From NCBI GenBank assembly GCA_026397675.1, contig JAPLUH010000201.1, positions 1 to 13,763 on the forward strand: DNA of 13,763 nt. Reading direction: 5' to 3'. Origin of the DNA: Verrucomicrobiota bacterium (GTDB lineage: Bacteria; Verrucomicrobiota; Verrucomicrobiia; Limisphaerales; UBA9464). Made by a program: the position numbers and the translations under genes. The notes beneath the pieces were generated by a model. The model saw nothing but the letters and a program-made list of their open reading frames with translations. It made no database searches and was not told the origin of the DNA. Below are positions 1-6,252 of this stretch, one piece after another (the stretch's first letter is position 1; each line of letters starts with the position of its first letter).

Positions 1-5
1 CCGAA

Positions 6-79
6 GGCCTCCGAGGTAGGGACCGATCTCCGAGCGGTCCGGCACCACAGACGTGGACACTTTCAGAGATATCGCCCTA
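6..79. repeat. 74-bp direct repeat, copy 1 (palindromic intergenic element)
   Basis: This 74-bp stretch recurs exactly at 138-211, a period of 132 bp. It can fold. CCGAGGTAGGG (11-21) pairs with CCCTATCTCGG (75-85) over 11 positions with one G-U pair, closing a branched structure. Inside it are ACCG (22-25)/CGGT (35-38), extendable to GGACCG/CGGTCC if the outer stem frays, and CCAC (45-48)/GTGG (53-56) with an AGAC loop. No transposase or coding signal accompanies it. It resembles dispersed non-coding palindromic repeats. Whether it recurs elsewhere in the genome cannot be seen here. Confidence 0.9.
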
Positions 80-137
80 TCTCGGAAGTGCTCAGGCGAG
101 GCGGAGTTTGCCGAAGGATCCTGGGATGTCGCCTAAG

Positions 138-211
138 GGCCTCCGAGGTAGGGACCGATCTCCGAGCGGTCCGGCACCACAGACGTGGACACTTTCAGAG
201 ATATCGCCCTA
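138..211. repeat. 74-bp direct repeat, copy 2
   Basis: This copy matches 6-79 at every base. Its flank differs, so the closing stem is shorter: only CCCTACC (207-213) still pairs with GGTAGGG (147-153). The inner hairpins are intact. The 58 bp between the copies (80-137) show no coding signal. Confidence 0.9.
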
Positions 212-264
212 CCCAGGGAGGTGGCAATTGGCCCAGGGGGCCGCGAAGGCCGGTAGCGGCAGTT

Positions 265-342
265 GGTAGGGATGGTGTCTCACCGTCCGCTCCCGAGGCT
301 GCCAGGTGAGGTGAGGATGGTCCGAGAGACTCGAGCCCTACC
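265..342. repeat. Diverged third member of the palindromic repeat family (probable)
   Basis: The element opens with GGTAGGGA (265-272) and closes with CCCTACC (336-342), forming a 7-bp outer stem like copies 1 and 2. Just inside the left arm is a small GGTG-TCT-CACC hairpin, where the exact repeats have the ACCG/CGGT hairpin. The interior is otherwise different in sequence. Relationship is inferred from shared ends, spacing and order of stems, not from overall identity. Confidence 0.45.
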
Positions 343-451
343 GGGGAGGCGCTCGGCCATCCTTTTCCTTCCCATTGCATCGTCCGGGCCTGAGTCGTTG
401 TTGGGAAGGGGGCAATTCTCCCGATTGCCGTCGGGGCGGGGCGAGGTCAGT

Positions 452-1063
452 GTGAGCGGCGTGAAGCGATTGTGTGCGCTCCTGTTGTGTGTGTGGTGGG
501 TGGGTTGCGGTGCCCAACCGCCGGCCTCGGCTCCGGCCACTGCGCGAACAGAGGCTTCGTCGAATGCGGCCTCGGCCGTAGTTCGATCGTCCGCTCCGGC
601 TTCAGCCACCGAGTCGGCGGAATCCGAGCCGGTCTTTCACTTGGCCACCGCCCAAGTCCAGTTGCCTCGGGTGAAGTTGTGGATTGGCTCCCGGGAGATC
701 GTCTCAGAAGTGTGCCACACGGTGCCGCAAATCGCCACCGGGCTCATGCACCGCACCGGAATCGGTCCTGAAGAGACCATGCTTTTCATCTTTGCTGGTC
801 CGCGCGAACGCTCCTTTTACATGAAGAATGTGCCCTTCGACATCGATGTGGCCTACATCGACCGTGAGGGAGTCATTCAGGAAATTGTTCGCCTCAAGGC
901 CAACGATGCCCAAGGGGTTCCCTCTAAATCGTCCCGCATCCAGTTTGTGCTAGAGGCCGCACCAGAATACTTCGCTCGCCATGGCTTTGGTCCAGGCACC
1001 CTCATTAGCACCGAGCGAGGGGCTCTGGCCGAGGTTCTTGGTCCGATCGCCCAATTGAACTGA
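452..1063 (+). CDS. DUF192 family lipoprotein
   Basis: This encodes a 203-residue predicted lipoprotein with a C-terminal DUF192 domain. The GTG at 452 is chosen because GAGG (443-446) lies five bases upstream and the product then starts with a short basic segment, a hydrophobic run and a lipobox-like WVGC with Cys19. A second GTG at 461 is also possible. An upstream ATG at 263 would add 63 unconvincing residues across a repeat element. After the Cys comes an Ala/Ser/Pro-rich linker (about 20-70), then the DUF192 domain (about 74-190) with the family pattern GLMHR, MLFIF and FYMKNVPFDIDVAYID (Met124 starts the MKN motif). DUF192 proteins are small, often exported and of unknown biochemical role. 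The lipobox residue at -3 is Trp, which is unusual. NAD synthetase follows after 29 bp, perhaps cotranscribed, with no obvious functional link. Confidence 0.85.
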   Translation: MSGVKRLCALLLCVWWVGCGAQPPASAPATARTEASSNAASAVVRSSAPASATESAESEPVFHLATAQVQLPRVKLWIGSREIVSEVCHTVPQIATGLMHRTGIGPEETMLFIFAGPRERSFYMKNVPFDIDVAYIDREGVIQEIVRLKANDAQGVPSKSSRIQFVLEAAPEYFARHGFGPGTLISTERGALAEVLGPIAQLN

Positions 1064-1092
1064 GCTCTGACTCGCCCGTTTAAAACTCATCC

Positions 1093-2730
1093 ATGAGGAT
1101 CGCCCTCGCCCAGTTAAACACCACCGTCGGGGACATCGCCGGCAACGAGGGGCTTGTCTTGGAGGCCTATCGCCGCGGTGTCGAGGCCCAGGTGGAGTTG
1201 GTATTGACTCCCGAATTGTCCCTCACGGGCTATCCGCCTCGGGACCTGCTCCTGAGAGAATCCTTCATCCGAGCCAATCAAGCGGCCCTTGAACGCTTAG
1301 CTGCGGCTGTGGGCGAGGTGGGTTTGATTGTTGGATTTGTCGGTGAGAATCCGGTTCGGCCTGGACGTCCGCTCACTAATGCCGCAGCGCTGATGCACCG
1401 GGGTCGCGTGGTGGCGATTCGAACCAAGACGCTGCTGCCGACTTACGATGTCTTCGACGAAGACCGCTACTTTGAGCCCGCCTCAGAAAATGCGGTCATC
1501 CACTGGGAAGGACGTAAGTTGGGTTTGACCATTTGTGAAGACATTTGGAATGAGGCCGAATTCGGGGTCCCGCGGCGTTACCGTCCAGATCCTGCCGCAG
1601 CATTGGTTGCCTCGGGTGCCGAGATTCTCGTCAACTTGAGCGCCTCGCCCTGGCAACTCGGCAAGGAGCAGCGCCGCTGTGCCCTACTGCGTTCTTTGGC
1701 GCGTCGACATCAAGTGCCGGTGGTTTATTGCAACTTGGTTGGCGGCAACGACGAGCTGGTCTTCGATGGGCGTAGCCTGGCCTTCAATTCCGAAGGCGAA
1801 TGCCTCGGCGAGGCGGCTCACTTCTCCTCGGATTTTCTGATTGTAGACACGGAGGCGGCGGGCGATCGCCCCTTGGTCCCCGTTGCCGACGAGGCCCTGC
1901 TGCATGATGCGCTCGTACTGGGCATGCGTGATTATGTCGGCAAATGCGGTTTCCGCTCGGTGGTCCTCGGGCTGTCGGGAGGCATTGATTCAGCCTTGGT
2001 CGCCGCCTTGGCTGTGGATGCGCTGGGTGCGGAGAATGTTCGGGGACTGGCCTTGCCTACCGAGTTTTCCAGCGCCGGAAGCATCGATGATGCGCGATCC
2101 TTGGCGGCAAACCTCGGGATCCGCTTCGATGTGGTGCCCATCCAGGGCTCGTTTGAAGCCCTCAAGCGTCAGATGGGGCCTCTCTTCGAAGGGCGCTCAG
2201 AAGACACCACTGAAGAGAATCTGCAGGCGCGGCTTCGTGGGGTCACGCTTATGGCCATGTCCAACAAGTTTGGTTCGCTGCTCCTGACAACGGGCAATAA
2301 AAGCGAATTGGCGGTGGGTTATTGCACCCTCTACGGCGACATGTGCGGCGGGTTGGCCGTGATTAGTGATTTGCCCAAGACTTGGGTGTACCGGGTGTCT
2401 CGATGGATGAACCGGGATCGGGAAATCATTCCCAGTTCGTCGATCACCAAGGCCCCGAGTGCAGAACTCCGACCCAACCAGACCGACCAAGACAGCCTGC
2501 CTCCGTATGAGGTTTTGGATGCCATTCTCGAGGCCTATGTGGTGGAGGATCGCCCCGCGGCCGAGATCATTGCTGCGGGCTTCAGCGAGGCGGATGTGCG
2601 TCGGGTGGTCCGACTCATCGACCTGTCGGAGTACAAGCGGCGGCAGGCCGCTCCGGGCCTCAAGGTGACTTCCCGGGCATTCGGAGTCGGTCGACGCCAA
2701 CCTGTGGCCCAGCGTTGGCGCGAGATTTGA
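1093..2730 (+). CDS. nadE: Glutamine-dependent NAD+ synthetase
   Basis: This 545-residue cytoplasmic enzyme amidates nicotinic acid adenine dinucleotide to NAD+ using ATP and ammonia released from glutamine, the last step of NAD synthesis. The N-terminal nitrilase-type glutaminase domain (about 1-265) shows the Glu-Lys-Cys triad: Glu41 in PELSLTGYPP, Lys112 in RTKTLLP and Cys148 in TICEDIW. The C-terminal synthetase domain (about 270-540) carries the ATP-pyrophosphatase loop SGGIDS at 295-300 and the TTGNKSELAVGYCTLYGDM motif. Length and domain order match the bacterial two-domain NadE; ammonia-only enzymes lack the first half. The ATG at 1093 gives the conserved MRIALAQLN opening; its ribosome binding site is weak. 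All expected catalytic residues are present. Confidence 0.97.
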   Translation: MRIALAQLNTTVGDIAGNEGLVLEAYRRGVEAQVELVLTPELSLTGYPPRDLLLRESFIRANQAALERLAAAVGEVGLIVGFVGENPVRPGRPLTNAAALMHRGRVVAIRTKTLLPTYDVFDEDRYFEPASENAVIHWEGRKLGLTICEDIWNEAEFGVPRRYRPDPAAALVASGAEILVNLSASPWQLGKEQRRCALLRSLARRHQVPVVYCNLVGGNDELVFDGRSLAFNSEGECLGEAAHFSSDFLIVDTEAAGDRPLVPVADEALLHDALVLGMRDYVGKCGFRSVVLGLSGGIDSALVAALAVDALGAENVRGLALPTEFSSAGSIDDARSLAANLGIRFDVVPIQGSFEALKRQMGPLFEGRSEDTTEENLQARLRGVTLMAMSNKFGSLLLTTGNKSELAVGYCTLYGDMCGGLAVISDLPKTWVYRVSRWMNRDREIIPSSSITKAPSAELRPNQTDQDSLPPYEVLDAILEAYVVEDRPAAEIIAAGFSEADVRRVVRLIDLSEYKRRQAAPGLKVTSRAFGVGRRQPVAQRWREI

Positions 2731-2745
2731 TCGCCGAGCGGGGCG

Positions 2746-2779
2746 GGATCCATGGGTCCATTTTATGGATCCGTTTTTT
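2746..2779 (+). terminator. Rho-independent terminator after nadE
   Basis: A perfect 8-bp stem, GGATCCAT (2746-2753) with ATGGATCC (2765-2772), encloses an 11-nt loop and is followed by a six-T run (2774-2779). It begins 16 bp after the nadE stop, so it likely ends the DUF192/nadE transcript and separates it from the sigma factor unit. Confidence 0.85.
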
Positions 2780-2985
2780 GTGCAGCGGGAGATAATATCC
2801 TTGGGTGTTTCTGCATCGGTGTACCTCTTCTTGAAATCGTTCACACCCAGTTCCGTAGGATGTGATTACTAAAAAACAGTTTAGAGCTGCATATAGTGTA
2901 CAAATTATAGTTATTATTCGTTGATTTTGTTGCTAAGGGACTTCACGGCCGGGCGTTATCAGGGTGGAATAACCTGTACCGGCTA
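2780..2985 (+). promoter_or_regulatory. AT-rich leader/promoter region of the sigma factor unit
   Basis: About 2865-2935 is strikingly AT-rich compared with its GC-rich surroundings and contains several -10-like hexamers (TATAGT at 2892-2897, TTATAG at 2905-2910). None has a convincing -35 at the right spacing. A 7-bp inverted repeat, TGGGTGT (2802-2808)/ACACCCA (2843-2849), has a 34-nt loop. GGAATAACC (2966-2974) resembles the -35 of ECF-sigma promoters but sits only 12 bp before the annotated start. The region very probably contains the promoter for 2986-5674; the exact site is not resolved. Confidence 0.45.
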
Positions 2986-3570
2986 ATGAACTCGTCTCAC
3001 ACCTCCAACCAGACCCAAGACCAGGTCGAGTGGGTGCGGGTCACCATGGAGCGTCATGAGGCGGAGTTGCTGCGGTATGCGCTGTCGTTGGTCAGGGATT
3101 TGCCTTCGGCCGAAGACTTGGTCCAAGACGCTTTTTTCAAACTCTGTAAGCAGGAGCCTGAATCGCTGCGGGGACGTTTGGTGCCGTGGTTATTCACGGT
3201 GGTCCGCAATCAGGCCATGGACCGTCATCGTCGTGAATCTCGCTGGCCTCGTGCCGCAGAGGCGGAGGCGGCCGAGGTAGCTGGCAACTCCCCCACACCC
3301 TCTGCCTCGGTCCAGACGCGAGACGACGTCCGCAACTTAATGTCCCTGCTCACCACATTGCCGCCCAATCAGCGGGAGGTGGTTCGCCTTAAGTTTCAGA
3401 ACCAACTGAGTTATCGGGAGATTTCCCAACTGACCCGTCTGAGCGAGACCAACATCGGGTTCCTCTTGCACACTGCCCTCAAGACCTTGCGCCAGCGCTT
3501 CGAGCGCCTAGACGCCGGGCCAGGTGTTTCTCAAACCCGCTCGAACCCTTACCCGTCCTCTCCGCAATGA
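2986..3570 (+). CDS. ECF-type RNA polymerase sigma factor
   Basis: This is a 194-residue sigma-70 family factor of the extracytoplasmic function type, which directs RNA polymerase to a dedicated promoter set. Region 2 spans about residues 26-85, with RDLPSAEDLVQDAFFKL and the core-binding/melting segment WLFTVVRNQAMDRHRRE. An Ala/Glu-rich linker follows. Region 4, a helix-turn-helix for -35 recognition, spans about 118-172, with LPPNQREVVRLKF and YREISQLTRLSETNIGFLLHTALKTLR. The C-terminal tail is Pro/Ser-rich. There is no region 1 or 3. The ATG at 2986 lacks a good ribosome binding site; ATG 3046 would still leave region 2 complete. The stop overlaps the next start as ATGA (3567-3570), indicating translational coupling with the anti-sigma-like gene. 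Target genes are unknown; autoregulation is plausible. Confidence 0.92.
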   Translation: MNSSHTSNQTQDQVEWVRVTMERHEAELLRYALSLVRDLPSAEDLVQDAFFKLCKQEPESLRGRLVPWLFTVVRNQAMDRHRRESRWPRAAEAEAAEVAGNSPTPSASVQTRDDVRNLMSLLTTLPPNQREVVRLKFQNQLSYREISQLTRLSETNIGFLLHTALKTLRQRFERLDAGPGVSQTRSNPYPSSPQ

Positions 3571-4007
3571 AATCCACCCCATCTCCTGCGGACTGGACGC
3601 CCGATTCCCCGGAGTTGACGGCCTTTGCCCTCAAAGATGGCCCCTTTGATCCGTCGGTTCCCGGTTGGGCCGAGCGGCGTGCGGCCGCTGAACAGGCAGT
3701 CGCGCGCTCGGCGTTGCTGCGAGCGGAGATTGGCGAGATACGGCGCATGGCCGACGACGTCGAGACGGACATGGCCCGCGAGGCCATCCATCGCCTCAGC
3801 GCCGATCGTCGGGAGGCCGTCTTGGCCTATGCCCGCAATCCCGGGCGCGGTCTTCCCCGGCGATCCTCCGTGGCATCGTCTCCAGAGAGCGATTCGGGTT
3901 GGCAGCGTTTCTGGTTCGTGGTCACCCGTCCGGCCATGGGATACAGTTTGGCTGCGGCGACGGCGCTGAGCATTGGTCTGGCCCTCCCCGCTCGTCGACC
4001 CCGGTGA
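3567..4007 (+). CDS. Anti-sigma-like membrane segment (5' part of a frame-interrupted vWA gene)
   Basis: This 146-residue frame is coupled to the sigma gene by ATGA. The N-terminal ~100 residues are charged and helical, with LTAFAL near the start and an Arg/Glu/Ala-rich stretch, as in cytoplasmic anti-sigma regions heading verrucomicrobial vWA proteins (family pattern from memory). There is no HxxxCxxC zinc motif. One hydrophobic segment (about 124-141, from GYSLAAATALSIGLAL) would cross the inner membrane. The frame then stops at 4005-4007, only a few residues after the membrane segment. The natural continuation, a Pro/Ala-rich linker and vWA domain, is in another frame (-1, as if one base were missing between about 3980 and 4007). 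Alternatives are a true split gene, since GTG 4004 overlaps the stop as GTGA, recoding, or a sequencing error in the C-rich tract 3982-3989. Confidence 0.7.
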   Translation: MKSTPSPADWTPDSPELTAFALKDGPFDPSVPGWAERRAAAEQAVARSALLRAEIGEIRRMADDVETDMAREAIHRLSADRREAVLAYARNPGRGLPRRSSVASSPESDSGWQRFWFVVTRPAMGYSLAAATALSIGLALPARRPR

Positions 4008-5674
4008 CCCCGTCAGAATTGCCCGGTTCGCCCGCCTTGGTGGCTGGGCTCAAACAGCAGGGATTGGCCCCGTCGGCCGATTCGGCGCACGCGCCTTCCA
4101 GTGCGGCCTCCCCCGCGACCGTGCGTGCCGCCACCCCTACCGCCGGGTTGGCTCAAACGCCCCAGGTCCAGCCGGCCACCCCGGCCATTCAGGCCAAGAC
4201 GTCCGCGCCTCGCCCTCGGGCACAGACCACCCGGGAGATTCCCTACCAGTCGGCGGCCACCGCGCCGCGATCCACCTTTTCGCTGAAGCCGGGCAACACC
4301 AGTTATCCCCAGATTCGGAAGACCCTCCAAGAAGGACAACTTCCCTCGCCCGATGCGGTGAGGCTCGAGGAGTTGCTGAACTATTTTTCCTACGATTACC
4401 CCGCGCCCTCCGGATCGGATCCCGTTTCGGCTCATGTCGAAGTGGCCGACTCGCCGTGGAGTCCGGACCACCGTCTGGTGAAGATCGGTCTCCAAGCCCG
4501 ACCGGCGCAGACGGTGGGGCGTCCTCGGGCCAACATGGTGGTGCTAGTTGGGCTCAGTCCGGGTTCTTCGGCCCGTCTGTCCTGGGCTCAACGCAGCTTG
4601 CTGGCCCTCATTGAGGCGCTGGATGGGCGAGATTCGTTGGCCCTGCTCATGGATGGACCTCAGGGACGCGTGATCCTCCCGCCGACCGCCGCCGCCGATC
4701 GGGCCAGTCTGATTCGCGGGGTGGGCACCTTGCGGGCCGAAGGGGCTCCGCGTGGGTTGGAGGGCCTGCGCAGGGCGTATGCGCTCGCCGACCAGCGTCA
4801 TATTCCTGGGGGCATTAACCGAGTGGTTTGGATTGTGGATGGAGAATTCTCCGCCGAGGCCGGCACCCGGGAAGCGTTGGAATTGCTCATCCGCGAGCAA
4901 ACCGAATGGGGCGTGCTGCTCAGTGTGCTGGGTCTGGGAACTGAAGGACCTCTGGAACCCTCCTCGCCTCGCTGGATGCCCACTCCGGTAGGGAGCACTT
5001 ACGCCTCCGCAGCAACACCGGCGGAGGCCCTGTCGGTGCTACGACGTGAATTGCAGCCCACTCCAACCACGGTGGCCGAAAACGTGACAGTGGATGTCCG
5101 GTTCAATCCTGCCCGCGTTGATCAATGGCGATTGCTCAGCCAGGAGACTCAGGAATCGGCGACTGCTCCGAAGACCTCGCCGACGCACTCCGGCGTTCAA
5201 ATCGATGCCGGCCAGTCGATCACCGCCTTGTACGAAATTGTGCCCACCCGTTCGACCGATTCGACGCGGCCTGGTTCCGGGGCCGAAGTAGCGGCTCCGG
5301 CGGGCAGTGCAACTGAGTTGCTGAATCTGGAAGTGGGATATCGTTCTCCAGCCAATGGGCGGGTCTCCGATTCGGCCGCGAACAGGCCTTCGCGGAATCT
5401 CCAGATGGGTGTCGCGGACGTAAGCCGGAGCTCCGACGCAGCGACGGCCGACTACAAGTTTGCCGCCGCCGTGGTCGGCTATGGATTGATGCTGCGTGAT
5501 TCCCCCTTCAAGGGCGACCTGACCTGGGAGAAAGTCCAGACCCTAGCCGAAGAAGGGCAGGGGCCGGACCGCGAGGGATACCGTGCAGAGTTCCTGCAAC
5601 TGGTGCGTCAAGCCCGGGCGTTACAAAATGGGTCCGTGCAGGGCTTGAAGCCTCAGGAGCCGTTTAAGAAATAG
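4004..5674 (+). CDS. YfbK-type von Willebrand factor A domain protein with degenerate MIDAS
   Basis: The frame encodes 556 residues from GTG 4004; the start is uncertain because the protein probably continues from the preceding frame. A Pro/Ala/Thr-rich linker (1-90) leads to a YfbK-like N-terminal module (from about 91) with TFSLKPGNTSY, LPSPDAVRLEELLNYFSYDYPAP and SPWSPDHRLVKIGL. A vWA fold follows (about 176-355), then a DUF3520-like C-terminal region ending in GYRAEFLQLVRQA. In active vWA domains a metal ion is held by DxSxS, a Thr and a distal Asp. Here the first motif reads GLSPG (183-187) with Asp replaced by Gly183, the TNGG-type loop reads APRGLEG, and only Asp279 in VDGEF remains. 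Metal-dependent adhesion is therefore doubtful; a structural or signalling role is more likely. If joined to the upstream frame, this domain would be periplasmic. GTG 4004 has no ribosome binding site. Confidence 0.8.
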   Translation: MTPSELPGSPALVAGLKQQGLAPSADSAHAPSSAASPATVRAATPTAGLAQTPQVQPATPAIQAKTSAPRPRAQTTREIPYQSAATAPRSTFSLKPGNTSYPQIRKTLQEGQLPSPDAVRLEELLNYFSYDYPAPSGSDPVSAHVEVADSPWSPDHRLVKIGLQARPAQTVGRPRANMVVLVGLSPGSSARLSWAQRSLLALIEALDGRDSLALLMDGPQGRVILPPTAAADRASLIRGVGTLRAEGAPRGLEGLRRAYALADQRHIPGGINRVVWIVDGEFSAEAGTREALELLIREQTEWGVLLSVLGLGTEGPLEPSSPRWMPTPVGSTYASAATPAEALSVLRRELQPTPTTVAENVTVDVRFNPARVDQWRLLSQETQESATAPKTSPTHSGVQIDAGQSITALYEIVPTRSTDSTRPGSGAEVAAPAGSATELLNLEVGYRSPANGRVSDSAANRPSRNLQMGVADVSRSSDAATADYKFAAAVVGYGLMLRDSPFKGDLTWEKVQTLAEEGQGPDREGYRAEFLQLVRQARALQNGSVQGLKPQEPFKK

Positions 5675-5690
5675 AAGACTAACTCAGCAC

Positions 5691-5721
5691 CTGCCAAACC
5701 TTGTCGCAGTCGGGTTGGCAG
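5691..5721. terminator. Possible bidirectional terminator between convergent genes
   Basis: CTGCCAAACC (5691-5700) pairs with GGTTGGCAG (5713-5721) with one bulged A, enclosing a 12-nt loop. It lies between the vWA stop (5674) and the stop of the convergent TPR gene (5732). No strong T-run follows on either strand, so termination is inferred from stem and position only. Confidence 0.45.
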
Positions 5722-5731
5722 CCCAGTCCGC

Positions 5732-6139
5732 TCAGATCCCGTCCTTGAGGGTCTTCAGTTGGTCTCGGACTTTTCGAAAGGCGGGGTCTTTGCGGGCCGC
5801 AGCCAGATCGGGGTCTTTGAGCATCCAATCGAAGTCCCGATATCCGGCTTCTATGGCCCGAAGCAATTCGTCGATGGCGGGTTCGAGTTCGCCAGCCAAG
5901 CAGAGGCTGCAGGCCAGATTGAAGAGCACTTCTGGATCGCCTGGACGGAGTGATTTGAGTTGGTGGTCCACCCGCAGGCCATCGTTGATGCGCCCACGCC
6001 GGGTGTAGTCATCCGCCAAAAGCTGGAGTGCTTCAACGTACTGGGGATCTTTTACAACCAGCCCTTCGAGAAAGCCGATCTCCACGTCGAGATCCCGGGT
6101 TTCCCGTTTTCCCAGCTTCTGTTGTTTGGCCTGCGACAT
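5732..6139 (-). CDS. Small TPR-repeat protein
   Basis: This 135-residue protein, the only minus-strand gene here, contains tetratricopeptide-type helix pairs: YVEALQLLADDYTRRGRINDGL (about 33-54), then a unit around DPEVLFNLACSLCLAGELEPAIDELLRAIEAGY. It closes with DFDWMLKDPDLAAARKDPAFRKVRDQL. TPRs are protein-docking scaffolds; the partner is unknown. There is no signal peptide or membrane segment, so it is likely cytoplasmic. The start at 6139 gives MSQAKQQKLGKRETRDLDVE; an in-frame ATG at 6169 would add 10 residues, and neither has a clear ribosome binding site. Full-length relatives of this compact type occur in Verrucomicrobiota (from memory). It is convergent with the vWA gene and divergent from the NUDIX gene, so it is its own transcription unit. 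Confidence 0.82.
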   Translation of the reverse strand: MSQAKQQKLGKRETRDLDVEIGFLEGLVVKDPQYVEALQLLADDYTRRGRINDGLRVDHQLKSLRPGDPEVLFNLACSLCLAGELEPAIDELLRAIEAGYRDFDWMLKDPDLAAARKDPAFRKVRDQLKTLKDGI

Positions 6140-6252
6140 CAGGCACCAATCTCGAAAGCCGCTCCTCATCCGTCAAGCGGCAGTCACAGGAAAGACCTGG
6201 GATCGGAAATCCGGTGGTGATCTGCGGTTGCCGCTCCCAGCGTCTTGTCGGA

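Larger units (their letters stand above)
1..451. other. Non-coding region with clustered palindromic repeats
   Basis: No convincing gene lies in this 451-bp stretch. Open frames crossing it are short, run through the repeat copies and show no recognisable protein. It holds the exact repeat pair at 6-79 and 138-211 and the related palindrome at 265-342. The remainder (343-451) is leader to the DUF192 lipoprotein gene, with a plausible ribosome binding site GAGG at 443-446. I see no clear sigma-70 promoter. Confidence 0.6.

Noticed and set aside
1..211. CRISPR-like array
   Set aside because: Only two repeat copies of 74 bp with one 58-bp spacer and no cas genes; this does not fit CRISPR dimensions.
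88..309. Open frame of 73 residues across the repeat region
   Set aside because: It is mostly translated repeat sequence, Arg/Gly-rich, with no ribosome binding site or homology pattern.
2197..2844. Minus-strand open frame of 215 residues overlapping the 3' end of nadE and the terminator
   Set aside because: It runs antisense through conserved nadE motifs and across the terminator hairpin, with no domain.
2802..2849. 7-bp inverted repeat with a 34-nt loop in the AT-rich spacer, considered as a riboswitch or small RNA
   Set aside because: There is only one long-looped stem, with no known riboswitch motif, terminator or conserved core visible.
3973..4614. Plus-strand frame of 213 residues overlapping the vWA gene
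   Set aside because: The overlapping frame that encodes the conserved YfbK-like motifs is clearly the real one; this one is Gly/Arg/Pro-rich noise.
6224..6234. GCGG-TTG-CCGC hairpin in the spacer between the TPR and NUDIX genes
   Set aside because: It is only four base pairs, expected by chance in GC-rich DNA.
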